Shown here: positions 18,006 to 26,875 of the stretch, piece after piece
How the letters are laid out: each line of letters starts with the position of its first letter
Numbering within the stretch: position 1 is the first letter of the stretch
Assembly (NCBI RefSeq): GCF_019510245.1
Contig: NZ_JAEKKT010000143.1
Coordinates: 1 to 63,955, forward strand
Length of the DNA stretch: 63,955 nucleotides
From: Streptomyces sp.
GTDB lineage: Bacteria; Actinomycetota; Actinomycetes; Streptomycetales; Streptomycetaceae
Direction: 5' to 3'
Made by a program: the position numbers and the translations under genes
Notes under the pieces: model-generated
Told to the model about the DNA's origin: nothing
Database searches by the model: none
The model's input: the letters and a program-made list of their open reading frames with translations, nothing else

Positions 18006-19325
18006 TCACACGATGTGCCCCGCCGCCAGCACCACCCGCGCCAGTTCGGGGTGCACGATGTCGCTGTGCGCCCCGGACGGCGGACCGCCCCTCCTCACCA
18101 CCGCCGCCGCGTCGACGTTCACGCAGCCCGGCGCGGCGAGCGGGCCGCGCAGTGCCGCCGCCAGGTCCAGCGACCGGGTCCCCGGCACCTCCTGGACGCC
18201 GTCGTGGCCCATCGCACCCCACTTGTCGCCCAGCATCCGCGCCACGTCCTCGCCCAGCGCCGACTCGCAGTCGTCCGCCATCCGCGAGGCCAGCGGGTAC
18301 AGCGTGCCCAGCGACTCGTCGAAGTGGGAGTAGCAGCACACCAGCGGGCCGTCGATCCGGTTCTGCTGCCCCTGGAGCACCCCGCCGGCGCGCGGATCGT
18401 GGGGCAGCCGGGCGGCGAACGTGTAGTGCGAGAAGGCCCCTTGCAGCAGGGTCACGGACTTCACCGTCCGCACCCCGTCGGGCAGCCCGCGCAGCGCGAA
18501 CGACACCAGCCGGCCGCCGAAGCTGTGCCCCACCAGATGCACCCGCACCTCCGGTGCCGCCCCGGCCAGCTGCCCGATCACCCGCCCGAGCCCACGCTCC
18601 CCGACGGTCCCTGCGCGCCGTTTCATCGCGTAGTACGTGGCCTGCCGCAACAGCTCCTTCGCGCCGTCCCAGGGGTCCGGCAGCGCGAACCCGGCCGCGG
18701 CGCCACCGCCCTGGAGGGCGGCCAGCGCCGCCGCGAACTCCTCGCACAGGGCCGTCGTGTCCCCGTTGAACAGCACGGGTTCGCTCTGCGGGACGCCCTC
18801 TGCGAGCGTGTCCGCGGCGAACAGCGGCTGGGGGCCGCCGGGGAGGACCTCGACCAGCAGCCGGACCAGGCGCCCGAACTCGTCCAGTTCGCCCGCCGGC
18901 CGCTGGTCCAGCATCCGCGCGATCTGGTCGACCACGGTGGCCCGCCCCGGGAACGTCTCCAGCAGTGCGTGCCGGGTGTCCTTGTCGAGGACGGGGGCCG
19001 GTGCCTCCTCCGCCTCCGTGGCCACCACCGACTTGGGGAAGTCGGGGATCGGCTCGTCGCAGAACCGCATCGACGGCCAGATCACCCCCGCGTACCCGAT
19101 CCGCGCCCCCGGCGCGAGCTTCGGGACCGGTGCGAAGAACCGCCGGTACAGGCGGGTCGCGCCCGAGCGGTCGTTGTTCCACCCGTGCGCGAAGACGATC
19201 AGGTCGTTGAGGCCGTGGCCGCCGATCTCGCCCAGCAGCCGGTCGCGTTCGGCGTCGTCCGGGTCCCCGTCCGCGTCGAAGGTCAGTTCCCAGTAGGGAG
19301 CCACACTCATCCCAGGATCCGCCAT
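18006..19325 (-). CDS. alpha/beta-hydrolase-fold protein, serine-hydrolase motif
   Basis: A 439-residue soluble protein. The N-terminal LNDLIVFAHGWNND resembles the oxyanion-hole strand of lipases/esterases. The nucleophile elbow is VHLVGHSFGGRLVS. A later HSDIVHPELARVVLAAGH provides the likely catalytic His. There is no signal peptide, so it probably acts in the cytoplasm. The substrate is unknown. The closest description is a conserved actinobacterial serine peptidase/hydrolase. It lies 80 bases downstream of the NamZ-like gene and may share its transcript. Confidence 0.7.
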   Translation of the reverse strand: MADPGMSVAPYWELTFDADGDPDDAERDRLLGEIGGHGLNDLIVFAHGWNNDRSGATRLYRRFFAPVPKLAPGARIGYAGVIWPSMRFCDEPIPDFPKSVVATEAEEAPAPVLDKDTRHALLETFPGRATVVDQIARMLDQRPAGELDEFGRLVRLLVEVLPGGPQPLFAADTLAEGVPQSEPVLFNGDTTALCEEFAAALAALQGGGAAAGFALPDPWDGAKELLRQATYYAMKRRAGTVGERGLGRVIGQLAGAAPEVRVHLVGHSFGGRLVSFALRGLPDGVRTVKSVTLLQGAFSHYTFAARLPHDPRAGGVLQGQQNRIDGPLVCCYSHFDESLGTLYPLASRMADDCESALGEDVARMLGDKWGAMGHDGVQEVPGTRSLDLAAALRGPLAAPGCVNVDAAAVVRRGGPPSGAHSDIVHPELARVVLAAGHIV

Positions 19326-19405
19326 ACCAGGCTCCTCGTCCCCCGAACCGGTGCGATGTGCGCGCATCGTCCCGCCACCGGGCAAGGTTGGCCATACGCC
19401 GCGCC

Positions 19406-20641
19406 TCACCTGTAGAGGAGAAATTCCTTTCGGACCCGGCGGAATGCGGCGAGTTCGTCCCGCCACGCGCCGACGATCTCGTCCGGACCCGCGCCGGCGT
19501 CGACCATCGTGCGCACGCGCGCGGAACCGGTGAGCTTGTCGATCCAGTCGTCCGAACGCCAGGCGAAGCCGCTCCACACCTTCTTCGCGGTGACCAGCAG
19601 GGCGATTCCGGTGCGTACGGGGTCGTAGGCGGCCCGGTCGTGCACGTGGATCTGCACCCCGCCGACGGTCCTGCCCTGGAACTTGGAGAAGGTCGGCGCG
19701 AAGTACGCCTCCCGGAACCGCACGCCCGGCAGCGCGAGCTCGTTGGCGGCGGCCGCCCAGCGCGCGTCGACGCCCTCCGCGCCCAGCAGTTCGAAGGGGC
19801 GGGTGGTACCGCGTCCCTCCGAGAGGTTCGTGCCCTCGAAGAGACAGGTCCCCGAGTAGACGAGGGCGGTGTCCGGGGTGGGCATGTTGGGGCTCGGGGG
19901 CACCCAGGGCAGGCCGTAGGAGTCGTAGAAGCGCGAGCGCCGCCAGCCGGTCATCGGTACGACGTCCAGGGCGACCGGTGTGCCGAGGAACTCGGCGTTG
20001 AACAGCCGCGCGAGCTCGGCGACGGTCATCCCGTGCGCCTGCGCGATCGGCTGCCGCCCGACGAAACTGGCGAACTCCCGGTGCAGGACCGGGCCCTCGG
20101 CCGTGCGGCCGGTCACCGGGTTCGGGCGGTCGAGGACGACGAAGCGCCGGCCCGCCAGCTGCGCGGCCTCCATGCAGTCGTACAGCGTCCAGATGTACGT
20201 GTAGAAGCGGGCGCCGACGTCCTGGATGTCGAAGACGACGGTGTCCACTCCGGACGCGGTGAAGACGTCGGCCAGGGGCTGCCCGCTCTTGAGGTACGTG
20301 TCGTAGACGGGGAGGCCGGTCGCCGGGTCGTCGTAGCGGCCCTCGGAGCCGCCGGCCTGCGCGGTGCCGCGGAAGCCGTGCTCGGGGCCGAAGACGGCGG
20401 TGAGGTGCACGCGGGGGTCGGCGTGCATGACGTCGACGATGTGGCGGGCGTCGGGGGTGATGCCGGTGGGGTTGGTGACGATGCCGACCTTCTGGGCGGC
20501 GAGGAGGGCGTAGCCGTCGGCGGCGAGGTGATCGAAGCCGGTCCTGAGGGTGCCGTGGGCGTCGGCCGTGGTTGCCGGCGTCGCCGTGATCGAGGCGGCC
20601 GCCGTGGCGGCGGTGAGCAGAGCTCTTCTGGACAGGCGCAT
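19406..20641 (-). CDS. NamZ-like exo-beta-N-acetylmuramidase (DUF1343), exported
   Basis: A 411-residue protein. The Tat-type signal peptide MRLSRRALLTAATAAASITA ends near ADA (residue 29). The DUF1343 core has VGIVTNPTGI, FGPEHGFRGTAQAGG and FDIQDVGARFYTYIWT, all hallmarks of NamZ enzymes. NamZ from Bacillus removes terminal MurNAc from peptidoglycan fragments. By inference this protein recycles or remodels cell-wall fragments outside the membrane. Expression is probably independent: repeat module A and about 260 bases separate it from the SDR operon. Confidence 0.85.
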   Translation of the reverse strand: MRLSRRALLTAATAAASITATPATTADAHGTLRTGFDHLAADGYALLAAQKVGIVTNPTGITPDARHIVDVMHADPRVHLTAVFGPEHGFRGTAQAGGSEGRYDDPATGLPVYDTYLKSGQPLADVFTASGVDTVVFDIQDVGARFYTYIWTLYDCMEAAQLAGRRFVVLDRPNPVTGRTAEGPVLHREFASFVGRQPIAQAHGMTVAELARLFNAEFLGTPVALDVVPMTGWRRSRFYDSYGLPWVPPSPNMPTPDTALVYSGTCLFEGTNLSEGRGTTRPFELLGAEGVDARWAAAANELALPGVRFREAYFAPTFSKFQGRTVGGVQIHVHDRAAYDPVRTGIALLVTAKKVWSGFAWRSDDWIDKLTGSARVRTMVDAGAGPDEIVGAWRDELAAFRRVRKEFLLYR

Positions 20642-20702
20642 GGGGTGACCTCCACGTCGAGTGCTCCCGCATGAAGTCTGGCAGGCCGCAGACCGGATGT
20701 GG

Positions 20703-20760
20703 CTGGTCGCGCAGTCCTCCCCCAGCCTCCGGCCGGGGGTACCCCCAGCGCCCCCGGGGC
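20703..20760 (-). repeat. dispersed hairpin repeat module A, copy 2
   Basis: The element runs GCGCAG, TCCTCCCCCAGCC, GGCCGGGGGTACCCCC, AGCGCCCC. It is nearly identical over about 45 bases to 28632-28680 and is the reverse complement of 58595-58650. It contains nested hairpins (CCCCCAGCC/GGCCGGGGG and GGGGGTACCCCC). Confidence 0.75.
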
Positions 20761-20841
20761 GTCGCAGTGGTCGCGTGTCGGACAGTGGCCCGCGCCTCGG
20801 GGTCCTGCGCCTCGGGGGTGTGACGGTCGCCCTTTCCTGGA

Positions 20842-20861
20842 ACATACCGACCGGTTAGTGT
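20842..20861. promoter_or_regulatory. predicted TetR operator of the SDR-ligase-tetR operon
   Basis: ACATACCGACCGGTTAGTGT overlaps a probable -10 (TAGTGT, 20857-20862). The first ten bases and 15 of 20 overall match the site at 26348-26367 read on the minus strand. It lies 45 bases before the SDR start. Confidence 0.7.
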
Positions 20862-20906
20862 GGCCGTGCTGAGCCGAGTCTGGTCGCGTCGTGTCGAAGG
20901 AGACCG

Positions 20907-21671
20907 ATGGTGGGAGCCGTGCAAGATGCCCGAGTCGTCGTCACCGGAGCGGGAGGCGGCATCGGGGCCGCTCTCGCCCGCCGGTTCGCCGCCGAAGGCG
21001 CCCGGGTCGTCGTGAACGACCTGGCCGGGGAGAAGGCGGCCGCCGTCGCCGCGGAGATCGGCGGGATCGCCCTCGCGGGGGACGCGTCCGGCATCGTCGG
21101 CGCCGCCCGGGACGCGCTGGGCGGGAGCGTCGACGTCTACTGCGCCAACGCCGGCCTCGGCTCCGGCGGGTCCGAGGCGGCCGACGCGGCCGTGTGGGAG
21201 TCCGCCTGGGACGTCAACGTCATGGCGCACGTACGGGCCGCGCAGGAGCTGGTGCCGGAGTGGCTGGAGCGGGGGAGCGGGCGGTTCGTGTCCACCGTGT
21301 CCGCGGCCGGGCTGCTCACGATGATCGGCGCCGCGCCCTACAGCGTGACCAAGCACGCCGCGCTCGCCTTCGCCGAGTGGCTGTCGCTGACGTACCGGCA
21401 CCGGGGCCTGAAGGTGCATGCCATCTGCCCGCAGGGCGTCCGCACCGACATGCTCGCCGCCACCGGCAGCGCGGGCGACCTGGTGCTCCAGCCGACCGCG
21501 ATCGAGCCGGACGCCGTCGCGGACGCCCTGTTCAAGGGGATGGCCGAGGACCGGTTCCTGATCCTGCCGCACCCCGAGGTCGCCGACTTCTACCAGGCGC
21601 GGGCCGCCGACCCGGACCGCTGGCTGACCAACATGAACCACATCCAGCAGAAGTGGGAGGCCACCCGGTGA
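20907..21671 (+). CDS. SDR-family NAD(P)-dependent oxidoreductase
   Basis: A 254-residue short-chain dehydrogenase. The cofactor motif is VTGAGGGIGAALARRF (residues about 12-27). The catalytic Tyr/Lys are in APYSVTKHAALAF, preceded by a Ser in TVSAAG. The C-terminus RWLTNMNHIQQKW is specific to this subgroup. Its stop overlaps the acyl-CoA ligase GTG by four bases (GTGA), implying translational coupling. Given the neighbours it probably acts on a hydroxy- or oxoacyl-CoA. Confidence 0.88.
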   Translation: MVGAVQDARVVVTGAGGGIGAALARRFAAEGARVVVNDLAGEKAAAVAAEIGGIALAGDASGIVGAARDALGGSVDVYCANAGLGSGGSEAADAAVWESAWDVNVMAHVRAAQELVPEWLERGSGRFVSTVSAAGLLTMIGAAPYSVTKHAALAFAEWLSLTYRHRGLKVHAICPQGVRTDMLAATGSAGDLVLQPTAIEPDAVADALFKGMAEDRFLILPHPEVADFYQARAADPDRWLTNMNHIQQKWEATR

Positions 21672-23344
21672 CCCAGTCGCAGACCGAGTCCGGCTACGCC
21701 GCCCGGCCCTGGGTGGGGCTGCTCAACGACGCCCAGCGCGGGCCGGTCGACCCGCCCGCCTCGCTGGTGCACGCCCTGCGCACCGCCGTCGCCGAGGCGC
21801 CCGACCGCACCTGCCTCGCCTACTTCGACGCCCGCCTCAGCTTCCGCGAGGTCGACGAGCTGAGCGACTCCGTCGCCGCGCATCTCGCCGAGCGGGGCCT
21901 GGAGCGCGGGGACCGGGTCGCCGTCATCCTGCAGAACTCGCCGCACTTCGTGCTCGCGGTGCTCGGCGCCTGGAAGGCGGGCGCGACCGTCGTGCCGGTA
22001 AACCCGATGTACAAGTCGGGGGAGGTCTCGCACGTCCTGCGGGACGCCGAGGTGGCCGCGCTGGTCTGCTCGCAGCGGGCCTGGGAGTCGTACCTGCGCG
22101 ACACGGCCGCCGGCTCGCCGGTGCGGATCGTGCTCACCGCGAGCGAGCTGGACTTCCAGACCCGCGACGACGCGCGCGTGCTGACGTTCGAACGGCTGCC
22201 GCAGGCCGCGGACGCCGCGGACCTGGTCGCCGTCGCGCGGCAGGGCGGGAAGGCGCCCGCCGGGCGGGACCCCGAGCCCTTGGACATCGCCCTGATCAGC
22301 TACACCTCGGGGACCAGCGGCACCCCCAAGGGCGCCACCAACCTGCACGGCAACATCATGTACAACGCGGAGCGGCAGCGGACCGGGCTCGCCCTGCCCG
22401 ACGCGCCGGTCTACTACGCCCTCGCGCCGCTCTTCCACATCACCGGCATGGTCTGCCAGCTCTGCGCCTGTCTCACCAGCGTGGGCACGCTCGTGCTGAC
22501 CTACCGCTTCGAGCCGGGCCTGGTGCTGGAGGCGTTCGCCGAGCACCGGCCGCAGTACACGGTCGGCCCGTCCACCGCTTTCATGGCCCTGGCCGCCCAC
22601 CCGGACGTCACCCCGGAGCACTTCGCCTCCTTCGTCAACATCTCCTCCGGCGGCGCGCCGCTGCCGCCGGCCCTGGTGGAGAAGTTCCGCGCGGGGTTCG
22701 GGCCGTACATCCGCAACGGCTACGGGCTGACCGAGTGCAGCGCGCCCTGCGCATCGGTGCCGCCGGAGCTGGAGGCGCCCGTCGACCCGGTCTCCGGGAC
22801 CCTCGCGGTCGGGGTGCCCGGCCCGGACACGGTCGTCCGGATCATCGACGACGAGGGCAACGAGGTGCCCTTCGGCGAGCAGGGAGAGATCGCGGTGCGC
22901 GGGCCGCAGGTGGTGCCGGGGTACTGGCGGCGGCCCGAGGCCACCGCCGAGACCTTCCCGGACGGCGAACTGCGCACCGGCGACATCGGGTTCATGGACC
23001 CGCAGGGCTGGCTTTATGTCGTCGACCGCAAGAAGGACATGATCAACGCGTCCGGCTTCAAGGTCTGGCCGCGTGAGGTCGAGGACGTGCTGTACACCCA
23101 CCCGGCGGTGCGCGAGGCGGCCGTGGTCGGGGTCCCTGACGGGTACCGCGGCGAGACCGTCAAGGCCTACATCAGTCTTCGCCCGGGAACTGCAACCGAT
23201 CCGGACGATCTCGCCCTCTATTGCAAGGAGAGACTGGCCGCCTACAAATATCCGCGCCAGGTGGAGATCCTGCCCGACCTGCCGAAGACGGCAAGTGGGA
23301 AGATCCTCCGACGGGAACTGCGTTCCCGACCGCAACAGGGTTAG
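21668..23344 (+). CDS. acyl-CoA synthetase (AMP-binding ligase)
   Basis: A 558-residue ANL-superfamily enzyme that activates a carboxylic acid as acyl-AMP and then acyl-CoA. Motifs in order are ISYTSGTSGTPKGATN, NGYGLTECSAP, LRTGDIGFMD, and KTASGKILRREL with the adenylation Lys. The GTG at 21668 overlaps the SDR stop. The tetR gene follows 20 bases after the stop. The acid is not identifiable from motifs. Within the cluster it would supply the CoA thioester for the SDR, kinase and dehydrogenase. Confidence 0.9.
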   Translation: MTQSQTESGYAARPWVGLLNDAQRGPVDPPASLVHALRTAVAEAPDRTCLAYFDARLSFREVDELSDSVAAHLAERGLERGDRVAVILQNSPHFVLAVLGAWKAGATVVPVNPMYKSGEVSHVLRDAEVAALVCSQRAWESYLRDTAAGSPVRIVLTASELDFQTRDDARVLTFERLPQAADAADLVAVARQGGKAPAGRDPEPLDIALISYTSGTSGTPKGATNLHGNIMYNAERQRTGLALPDAPVYYALAPLFHITGMVCQLCACLTSVGTLVLTYRFEPGLVLEAFAEHRPQYTVGPSTAFMALAAHPDVTPEHFASFVNISSGGAPLPPALVEKFRAGFGPYIRNGYGLTECSAPCASVPPELEAPVDPVSGTLAVGVPGPDTVVRIIDDEGNEVPFGEQGEIAVRGPQVVPGYWRRPEATAETFPDGELRTGDIGFMDPQGWLYVVDRKKDMINASGFKVWPREVEDVLYTHPAVREAAVVGVPDGYRGETVKAYISLRPGTATDPDDLALYCKERLAAYKYPRQVEILPDLPKTASGKILRRELRSRPQQG

Positions 23345-23364
23345 CAGAACGACGAGGAAGGCAG

Positions 23365-23967
23365 GTGGCGGCAGTGCCCAGGACGACGGACGGAGACGGG
23401 GCTCCCGTTCCGCAGCGGCTTCTCGCCGCCGCCACCCGGCTCTTCGCGGAGCAGGGGTACGACCGCACCTCCGTGCAGGAGATCGTGGAGGCGGCCGGCG
23501 TCACCAAGGGGGCGCTGTACCACTACTTCGGCTCCAAGGACGACCTCCTGCACGAGGTGTACGCGCGCGTGCTGCGCGTCCAGCAGGAGCGGCTCGACGC
23601 CTTCGCGAACGCGGACGAGCCGATCGAGAAGCGGCTGCGGGGCGCGGCGGCCGACGTGGTGGTCACGACCATCGAGAACCTCGACGACGCGTCGATCTTC
23701 TTCCGGTCCATGCACCACCTGAGCCCGGAGAAGAACAAGCAGGTGCGCGCCGAACGCCGCCGCTACCACGAACGCTTCCGGGCACTCGTCGAGGAGGGCC
23801 AGCGCGAGGGCGTCTTCTCCACCGCGACCCCGGCCGACCTCGTCGTCGACTACCACTTCGGCTCGGTCCACCACCTGTCGACCTGGTACCGCCCCGACGG
23901 CCCCATGACCCCCCAGGAGGTCGCCGACCACCTGGCCGACCTGCTGCTGCGGGCACTGCGGCCCTGA
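23365..23967 (+). CDS. TetR-family regulator of the acyl-CoA cluster
   Basis: About 200 residues if translation starts at the GTG at 23365, which has GAGGAAGG a few bases upstream; a GTG at 23374 is an alternative. The helix-turn-helix is YDRTSVQEIVEAAGVTKGAL then YHYFGSKDDLL. The ligand domain resembles FadR-like acyl-CoA sensors. It is the third gene of the SDR-ligase operon and is followed by a strong terminator. The shared site at 20842 and 26348 is its best candidate operator, giving control of both arms. Confidence 0.85.
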   Translation: MAAVPRTTDGDGAPVPQRLLAAATRLFAEQGYDRTSVQEIVEAAGVTKGALYHYFGSKDDLLHEVYARVLRVQQERLDAFANADEPIEKRLRGAAADVVVTTIENLDDASIFFRSMHHLSPEKNKQVRAERRRYHERFRALVEEGQREGVFSTATPADLVVDYHFGSVHHLSTWYRPDGPMTPQEVADHLADLLLRALRP

Positions 23968-24009
23968 TCGTCCGGTGCCGCCGGGCGAGGAGCAGCATGC
24001 CGCATGAGA

Positions 24010-24037
24010 AAGGCCCCGGCGTGGACGCCGGGGCCTT
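24010..24037. terminator. bidirectional hairpin terminator
   Basis: A perfect 12-bp stem, AAGGCCCCGGCG / CGCCGGGGCCTT, with a TGGA loop sits between the convergent tetR and acyl-CoA dehydrogenase genes. The A/T ends give a short U-run in both directions. Confidence 0.85.
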
Positions 24038-24054
24038 CGCGGTGCTCTTTCCTT

Positions 24055-25278
24055 CTACAGGTACTTCTTCAGCTCCCGCCGCGCCAGCGACCGCTGGTGC
24101 ACCTCGTCCGGGCCGTCGGCGATCATCAGCGTGCGGGCCCCGGCGTACAGGTCGGCCAGCGGGAAGTCCTGGCTGACGCCGCCCGCGCCGTGCAGCTGGA
24201 TCGCGCGGTCGATGATGTCGACGACCGCACGCGGTGTGGCGATCTTGATGGCCTGGATCTCGGTGTAGGCGCCCCGGTTGCCGACGGTGTCCATCAGCCA
24301 GGCGGTCTTGAGGACCAGCAGCCGCAGCTGCTCGACCGTCACGCGGGCGTCCGCGATCCAGTTGTGGACCACGCCCTGCTGGGCCAGCGCCTTGCCGAAG
24401 GCCTGGCGGGAGACGGCCCGGCGGCACATCAGCTCGATCGCCCGCTCGGCCATGCCGATCAGCCGCATGCAGTGGTGGATCCGGCCGGGGCCGAGCCGGG
24501 CCTGGGCGATGGCGAAGCCGCCGCCCTCCTCGCCGACCAGGTTCGACACCGGCACGCGCGCGTGGTCGAAGACCACCTCGGCGTGACCGCCGTGGTAGTG
24601 GTCCTCGTAGCCGAAGACCTTCATCGCGCGCTTCACGGTGACGCCCGGGGTGTCGCGCGGCACCAGCACCATGGACTGCTGGCGCCGGATGTCGGCGCCG
24701 TCCGGGTCGGTCTTGCCCATCACGATGAAGATCTTGCAGTCCGGGTTCATCGCCCCGGAGATGTACCACTTGCGGCCGGTGATGACGTAGTCGTCTGTTC
24801 CGTCGGAGGCTCGCTCGATGTACGTGGTGATGTTGGTGGCGTCGGAGGAGGCCACCTCCGGCTCGGTCATCGCGAACGCCGACCGGATCTCACCGGCGAG
24901 GAGCGGCTCCAGCCACTGCTTCTTCTGCGCGTCGTCGGCGAACTGGGCCAGCACCTCCATGTTGCCGGTGTCCGGCGCCGCGCAGTTCAGCGCGGTGGGC
25001 GCGAGGTGCGGGGAGCGGCCGGTGATCTCGGCGAGCGGCGCGTACTGGAGGTTGGTGAGTCCGGCGCCGTACTCGGCGTCGGGGAGGAAGAGGTTCCACA
25101 GGCCCTGCCTGCGCGCCTCGGCCTTCAGCTCCTCGACCACGGCCGGGGTGTCCCACGGCGAGGCGAGTTCGGCCCGCTGCTCCTCGGCGACCGCCTCGGC
25201 GGGGTAGACGTACTCGTCCATGAAGGCGAGAAGCTTGGCGCGCAGTTCCTCGGTGCGCGCGTCGAACGCGAAGTCCAT
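24055..25278 (-). CDS. acyl-CoA dehydrogenase, ACAD10/11-LvaC type
   Basis: A 407-residue flavoprotein. The family blocks are AFAMTEPEVASSDATNI, GRKWYISGAMNPDCKIFIVMGKT and LHGAGGVSQDFPLADLYAGARTL. These are closer to the ACAD10/ACAD11 dehydrogenase domain than to classical short-chain enzymes. It starts 6 bases after the stop of an aminoglycoside-phosphotransferase-like kinase. In animal ACAD10/11 the same two domains are fused, and together they process 4-hydroxyacyl-CoA through a 4-phospho intermediate. I infer that role here. Confidence 0.85.
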   Translation of the reverse strand: MDFAFDARTEELRAKLLAFMDEYVYPAEAVAEEQRAELASPWDTPAVVEELKAEARRQGLWNLFLPDAEYGAGLTNLQYAPLAEITGRSPHLAPTALNCAAPDTGNMEVLAQFADDAQKKQWLEPLLAGEIRSAFAMTEPEVASSDATNITTYIERASDGTDDYVITGRKWYISGAMNPDCKIFIVMGKTDPDGADIRRQQSMVLVPRDTPGVTVKRAMKVFGYEDHYHGGHAEVVFDHARVPVSNLVGEEGGGFAIAQARLGPGRIHHCMRLIGMAERAIELMCRRAVSRQAFGKALAQQGVVHNWIADARVTVEQLRLLVLKTAWLMDTVGNRGAYTEIQAIKIATPRAVVDIIDRAIQLHGAGGVSQDFPLADLYAGARTLMIADGPDEVHQRSLARRELKKYL

Positions 25279-25284
25279 GGCCGG

Positions 25285-26307
25285 TCAGCCTTCCTGAAGA
25301 GTGTTCAGCCCGTGGTCGATGAAGACGGGCACGAGGTCGCCGATGCGGTCGAAGCCCTGTCCGAGCGTCTGGCCCAGCGTGTACCGGTAGTGGATGCCCT
25401 CCAGGATCACGGCCAGCTTGAACCAGGCGAACGCCGTGTACCAGGAGATGTGCGAGACGTCCCGCCCCGAGCGGGCCGCGTACCGCTCGACCAGCTCCCG
25501 CGGTTCCGGGTGGCCCGGCGCCTCGGCGGTCGTCGACACCGGTGAGTCCGGCGCGCCCAGCGGCAGGCTGTACATCACCAGCAGGCCCAGGTCGGTCAGC
25601 GGGTCGCCGAGCGTGGACATCTCCCAGTCGAGGATCGCCTTGATCCGGTCGTCGTCGCCGATCAGGACGTTGTCGAGACGGTAGTCGCCGTGGATCACCG
25701 TGGGCGCGGGGGAGTCGGGCAGCCGGCGGCCCAGGGTCGCGTGCAGCTCGTCGATGCCGGCCAGGTCGCGGTTGCGGGAGGCGTCCAGCTGCTTGCCCCA
25801 GCGGCGGAGCTGGCGGTCCAGGAAGCCCTCGGGGCGGCCGAAGTCGGCGAGGCCGACCTCCGCGGGGTCCACGGCGTGCAGCTCGACGAGCGTGTCCACC
25901 AGGGACAGCACGGCGTCACGGGTGCGCTCGGGGCCGAGCGGCACGAGCTGCTCGGAGGTGCGGTACGGGGTGCCCGCCACGAACTCCATCACGTAGAACG
26001 GCGCCCCGACGACATCCGCGTCCTCGCACAGCAGCACCGGACGCGGCACCGGCACCTCGGTCGGGTACAGCGCGCTGATCACCCGGTGCTCGCGCCTCAT
26101 GTCGTGCGCGGTGGCCAGGACATGGCCCAGCGGCGGCCGCCGTACGACCCACGTCGAGGTGGCGTCGGAGACCGCGTAGGTGAGGTTCGAACGTCCGCCC
26201 TCGATCAGCCTTCCGGTCAGCGGACCGGTCACCAGGCCGGGGCGCTCGCGGTCGAGCAGGCCGCGCAGCCGGTCGAGATCGAGTCCGGGCGGGTGGTCGG
26301 GGCTCAT
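25285..26307 (-). CDS. APH-like phosphotransferase, ACAD10/11-LvaA type kinase
   Basis: A 340-residue kinase-fold protein. Key motifs are TVIHGDYRLDNVLIGDDDRIKAILDWEMSTLGDP (catalytic Asp in HGDYRLDN, metal Asp in LDWE). The N-terminal lobe includes IEGGRSNLTYAV. The surrounding MEFVAGTPYR is typical of acyl-CoA-related APH proteins, not antibiotic kinases. It is transcribed into the dehydrogenase with a 6-base gap. The predicted reaction is phosphorylation of the 4-hydroxyl of a 4-hydroxyacyl-CoA. The operator 26348-26367 is 40 bases upstream. Confidence 0.85.
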   Translation of the reverse strand: MSPDHPPGLDLDRLRGLLDRERPGLVTGPLTGRLIEGGRSNLTYAVSDATSTWVVRRPPLGHVLATAHDMRREHRVISALYPTEVPVPRPVLLCEDADVVGAPFYVMEFVAGTPYRTSEQLVPLGPERTRDAVLSLVDTLVELHAVDPAEVGLADFGRPEGFLDRQLRRWGKQLDASRNRDLAGIDELHATLGRRLPDSPAPTVIHGDYRLDNVLIGDDDRIKAILDWEMSTLGDPLTDLGLLVMYSLPLGAPDSPVSTTAEAPGHPEPRELVERYAARSGRDVSHISWYTAFAWFKLAVILEGIHYRYTLGQTLGQGFDRIGDLVPVFIDHGLNTLQEG

Positions 26308-26347
26308 GCATCGCTCCTACGAACGAACGAACAGGACCCGACTCATG

Positions 26348-26367
26348 ATGCCGACCAGTCGGTATGT
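26348..26367. promoter_or_regulatory. predicted TetR operator of the kinase-dehydrogenase operon
   Basis: Read on the minus strand, ACATACCGACTGGTCGGCAT contains the palindrome CCGAC-TG-GTCGG. The first ten bases are identical to the site at 20842, which controls the opposite arm of the cluster. Confidence 0.7.
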
Positions 26368-26474
26368 CGTCCAGCGGGTGAGCCAAACGTGACCGGGACC
26401 ACCCTACGGCCCGAACGGCGGGCGGCGGCTCCCCGCGCGCGCAGAGCGGGGAGCCGCCACGGACGGGGGCCGGC

Positions 26475-26774
26475 TCAGTGATCGTCCCAGTGGCCGTCGT
26501 GCTCGGCGTGCCGGTGGCCGTCGTGCAGATAGTCGATGTGGTCGCCGTGCAGGACCCCGGTGTGCCCGCAGCCCTCCCCGTGCCGGTGCTCGTGCGCCTC
26601 GTGGGTGACGTGGCCGTCGGGCTCGCACTCGTCCCAGTGGCCGCCGTGCTCGCGGTGCAGGTGTCCGTTGTGGGCGTAGTCGATGTGGTCGCCGTGCGGC
26701 ACCTGGTCGTGCCCGCAGTCCGGTCCGTGGCTGTGGCCGTGTGCGGTGTGTTCCTGATGAAGGGTGGTGGTCAT
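26475..26774 (-). CDS. histidine-rich metal-binding protein
   Basis: A 99-residue protein, about one-quarter His, with many Asp and Gly and three Cys. It has two similar halves; each contains HGDHIDY followed by an H-x-GH-x-H-x-EH-x-GHW block (about residues 30-56 and 72-98). This suggests internal duplication and binding of Zn, Ni or Cu. There is no signal peptide or membrane segment, so it is probably cytosolic. I chose the ATG at 26774 because the residues before it lack family character. It is divergent from an oxidoreductase across an inverted repeat. Confidence 0.75.
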   Translation of the reverse strand: MTTTLHQEHTAHGHSHGPDCGHDQVPHGDHIDYAHNGHLHREHGGHWDECEPDGHVTHEAHEHRHGEGCGHTGVLHGDHIDYLHDGHRHAEHDGHWDDH

Positions 26775-26835
26775 GGTGCTCGCCTTCAGGGGTGCAGGGG
26801 GCAAGGAGTGTGGCGTGATGCCGACGGCCAGGCTG

Positions 26836-26875
26836 CCACGCAAACGGCGCATATGAGGGCATCCCGGTTGCGTGG
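26836..26875. promoter_or_regulatory. long inverted repeat in a divergent promoter
   Basis: CCACGCAAACGG and CCGGTTGCGTGG form 12-base arms (11 of 12 complementary) with a 16-base spacer. The element lies between the His-rich gene and the oxidoreductase and could bind one regulator acting on both. Confidence 0.5.

Noticed and set aside
18006..21641. A 1211-residue minus-strand ORF spanning the hydrolase to the SDR
   Set aside because: The frame continues through the hydrolase gene, then the non-coding gap and the shadow of the NamZ-like gene. Only the C-terminal 439 residues look like real protein.
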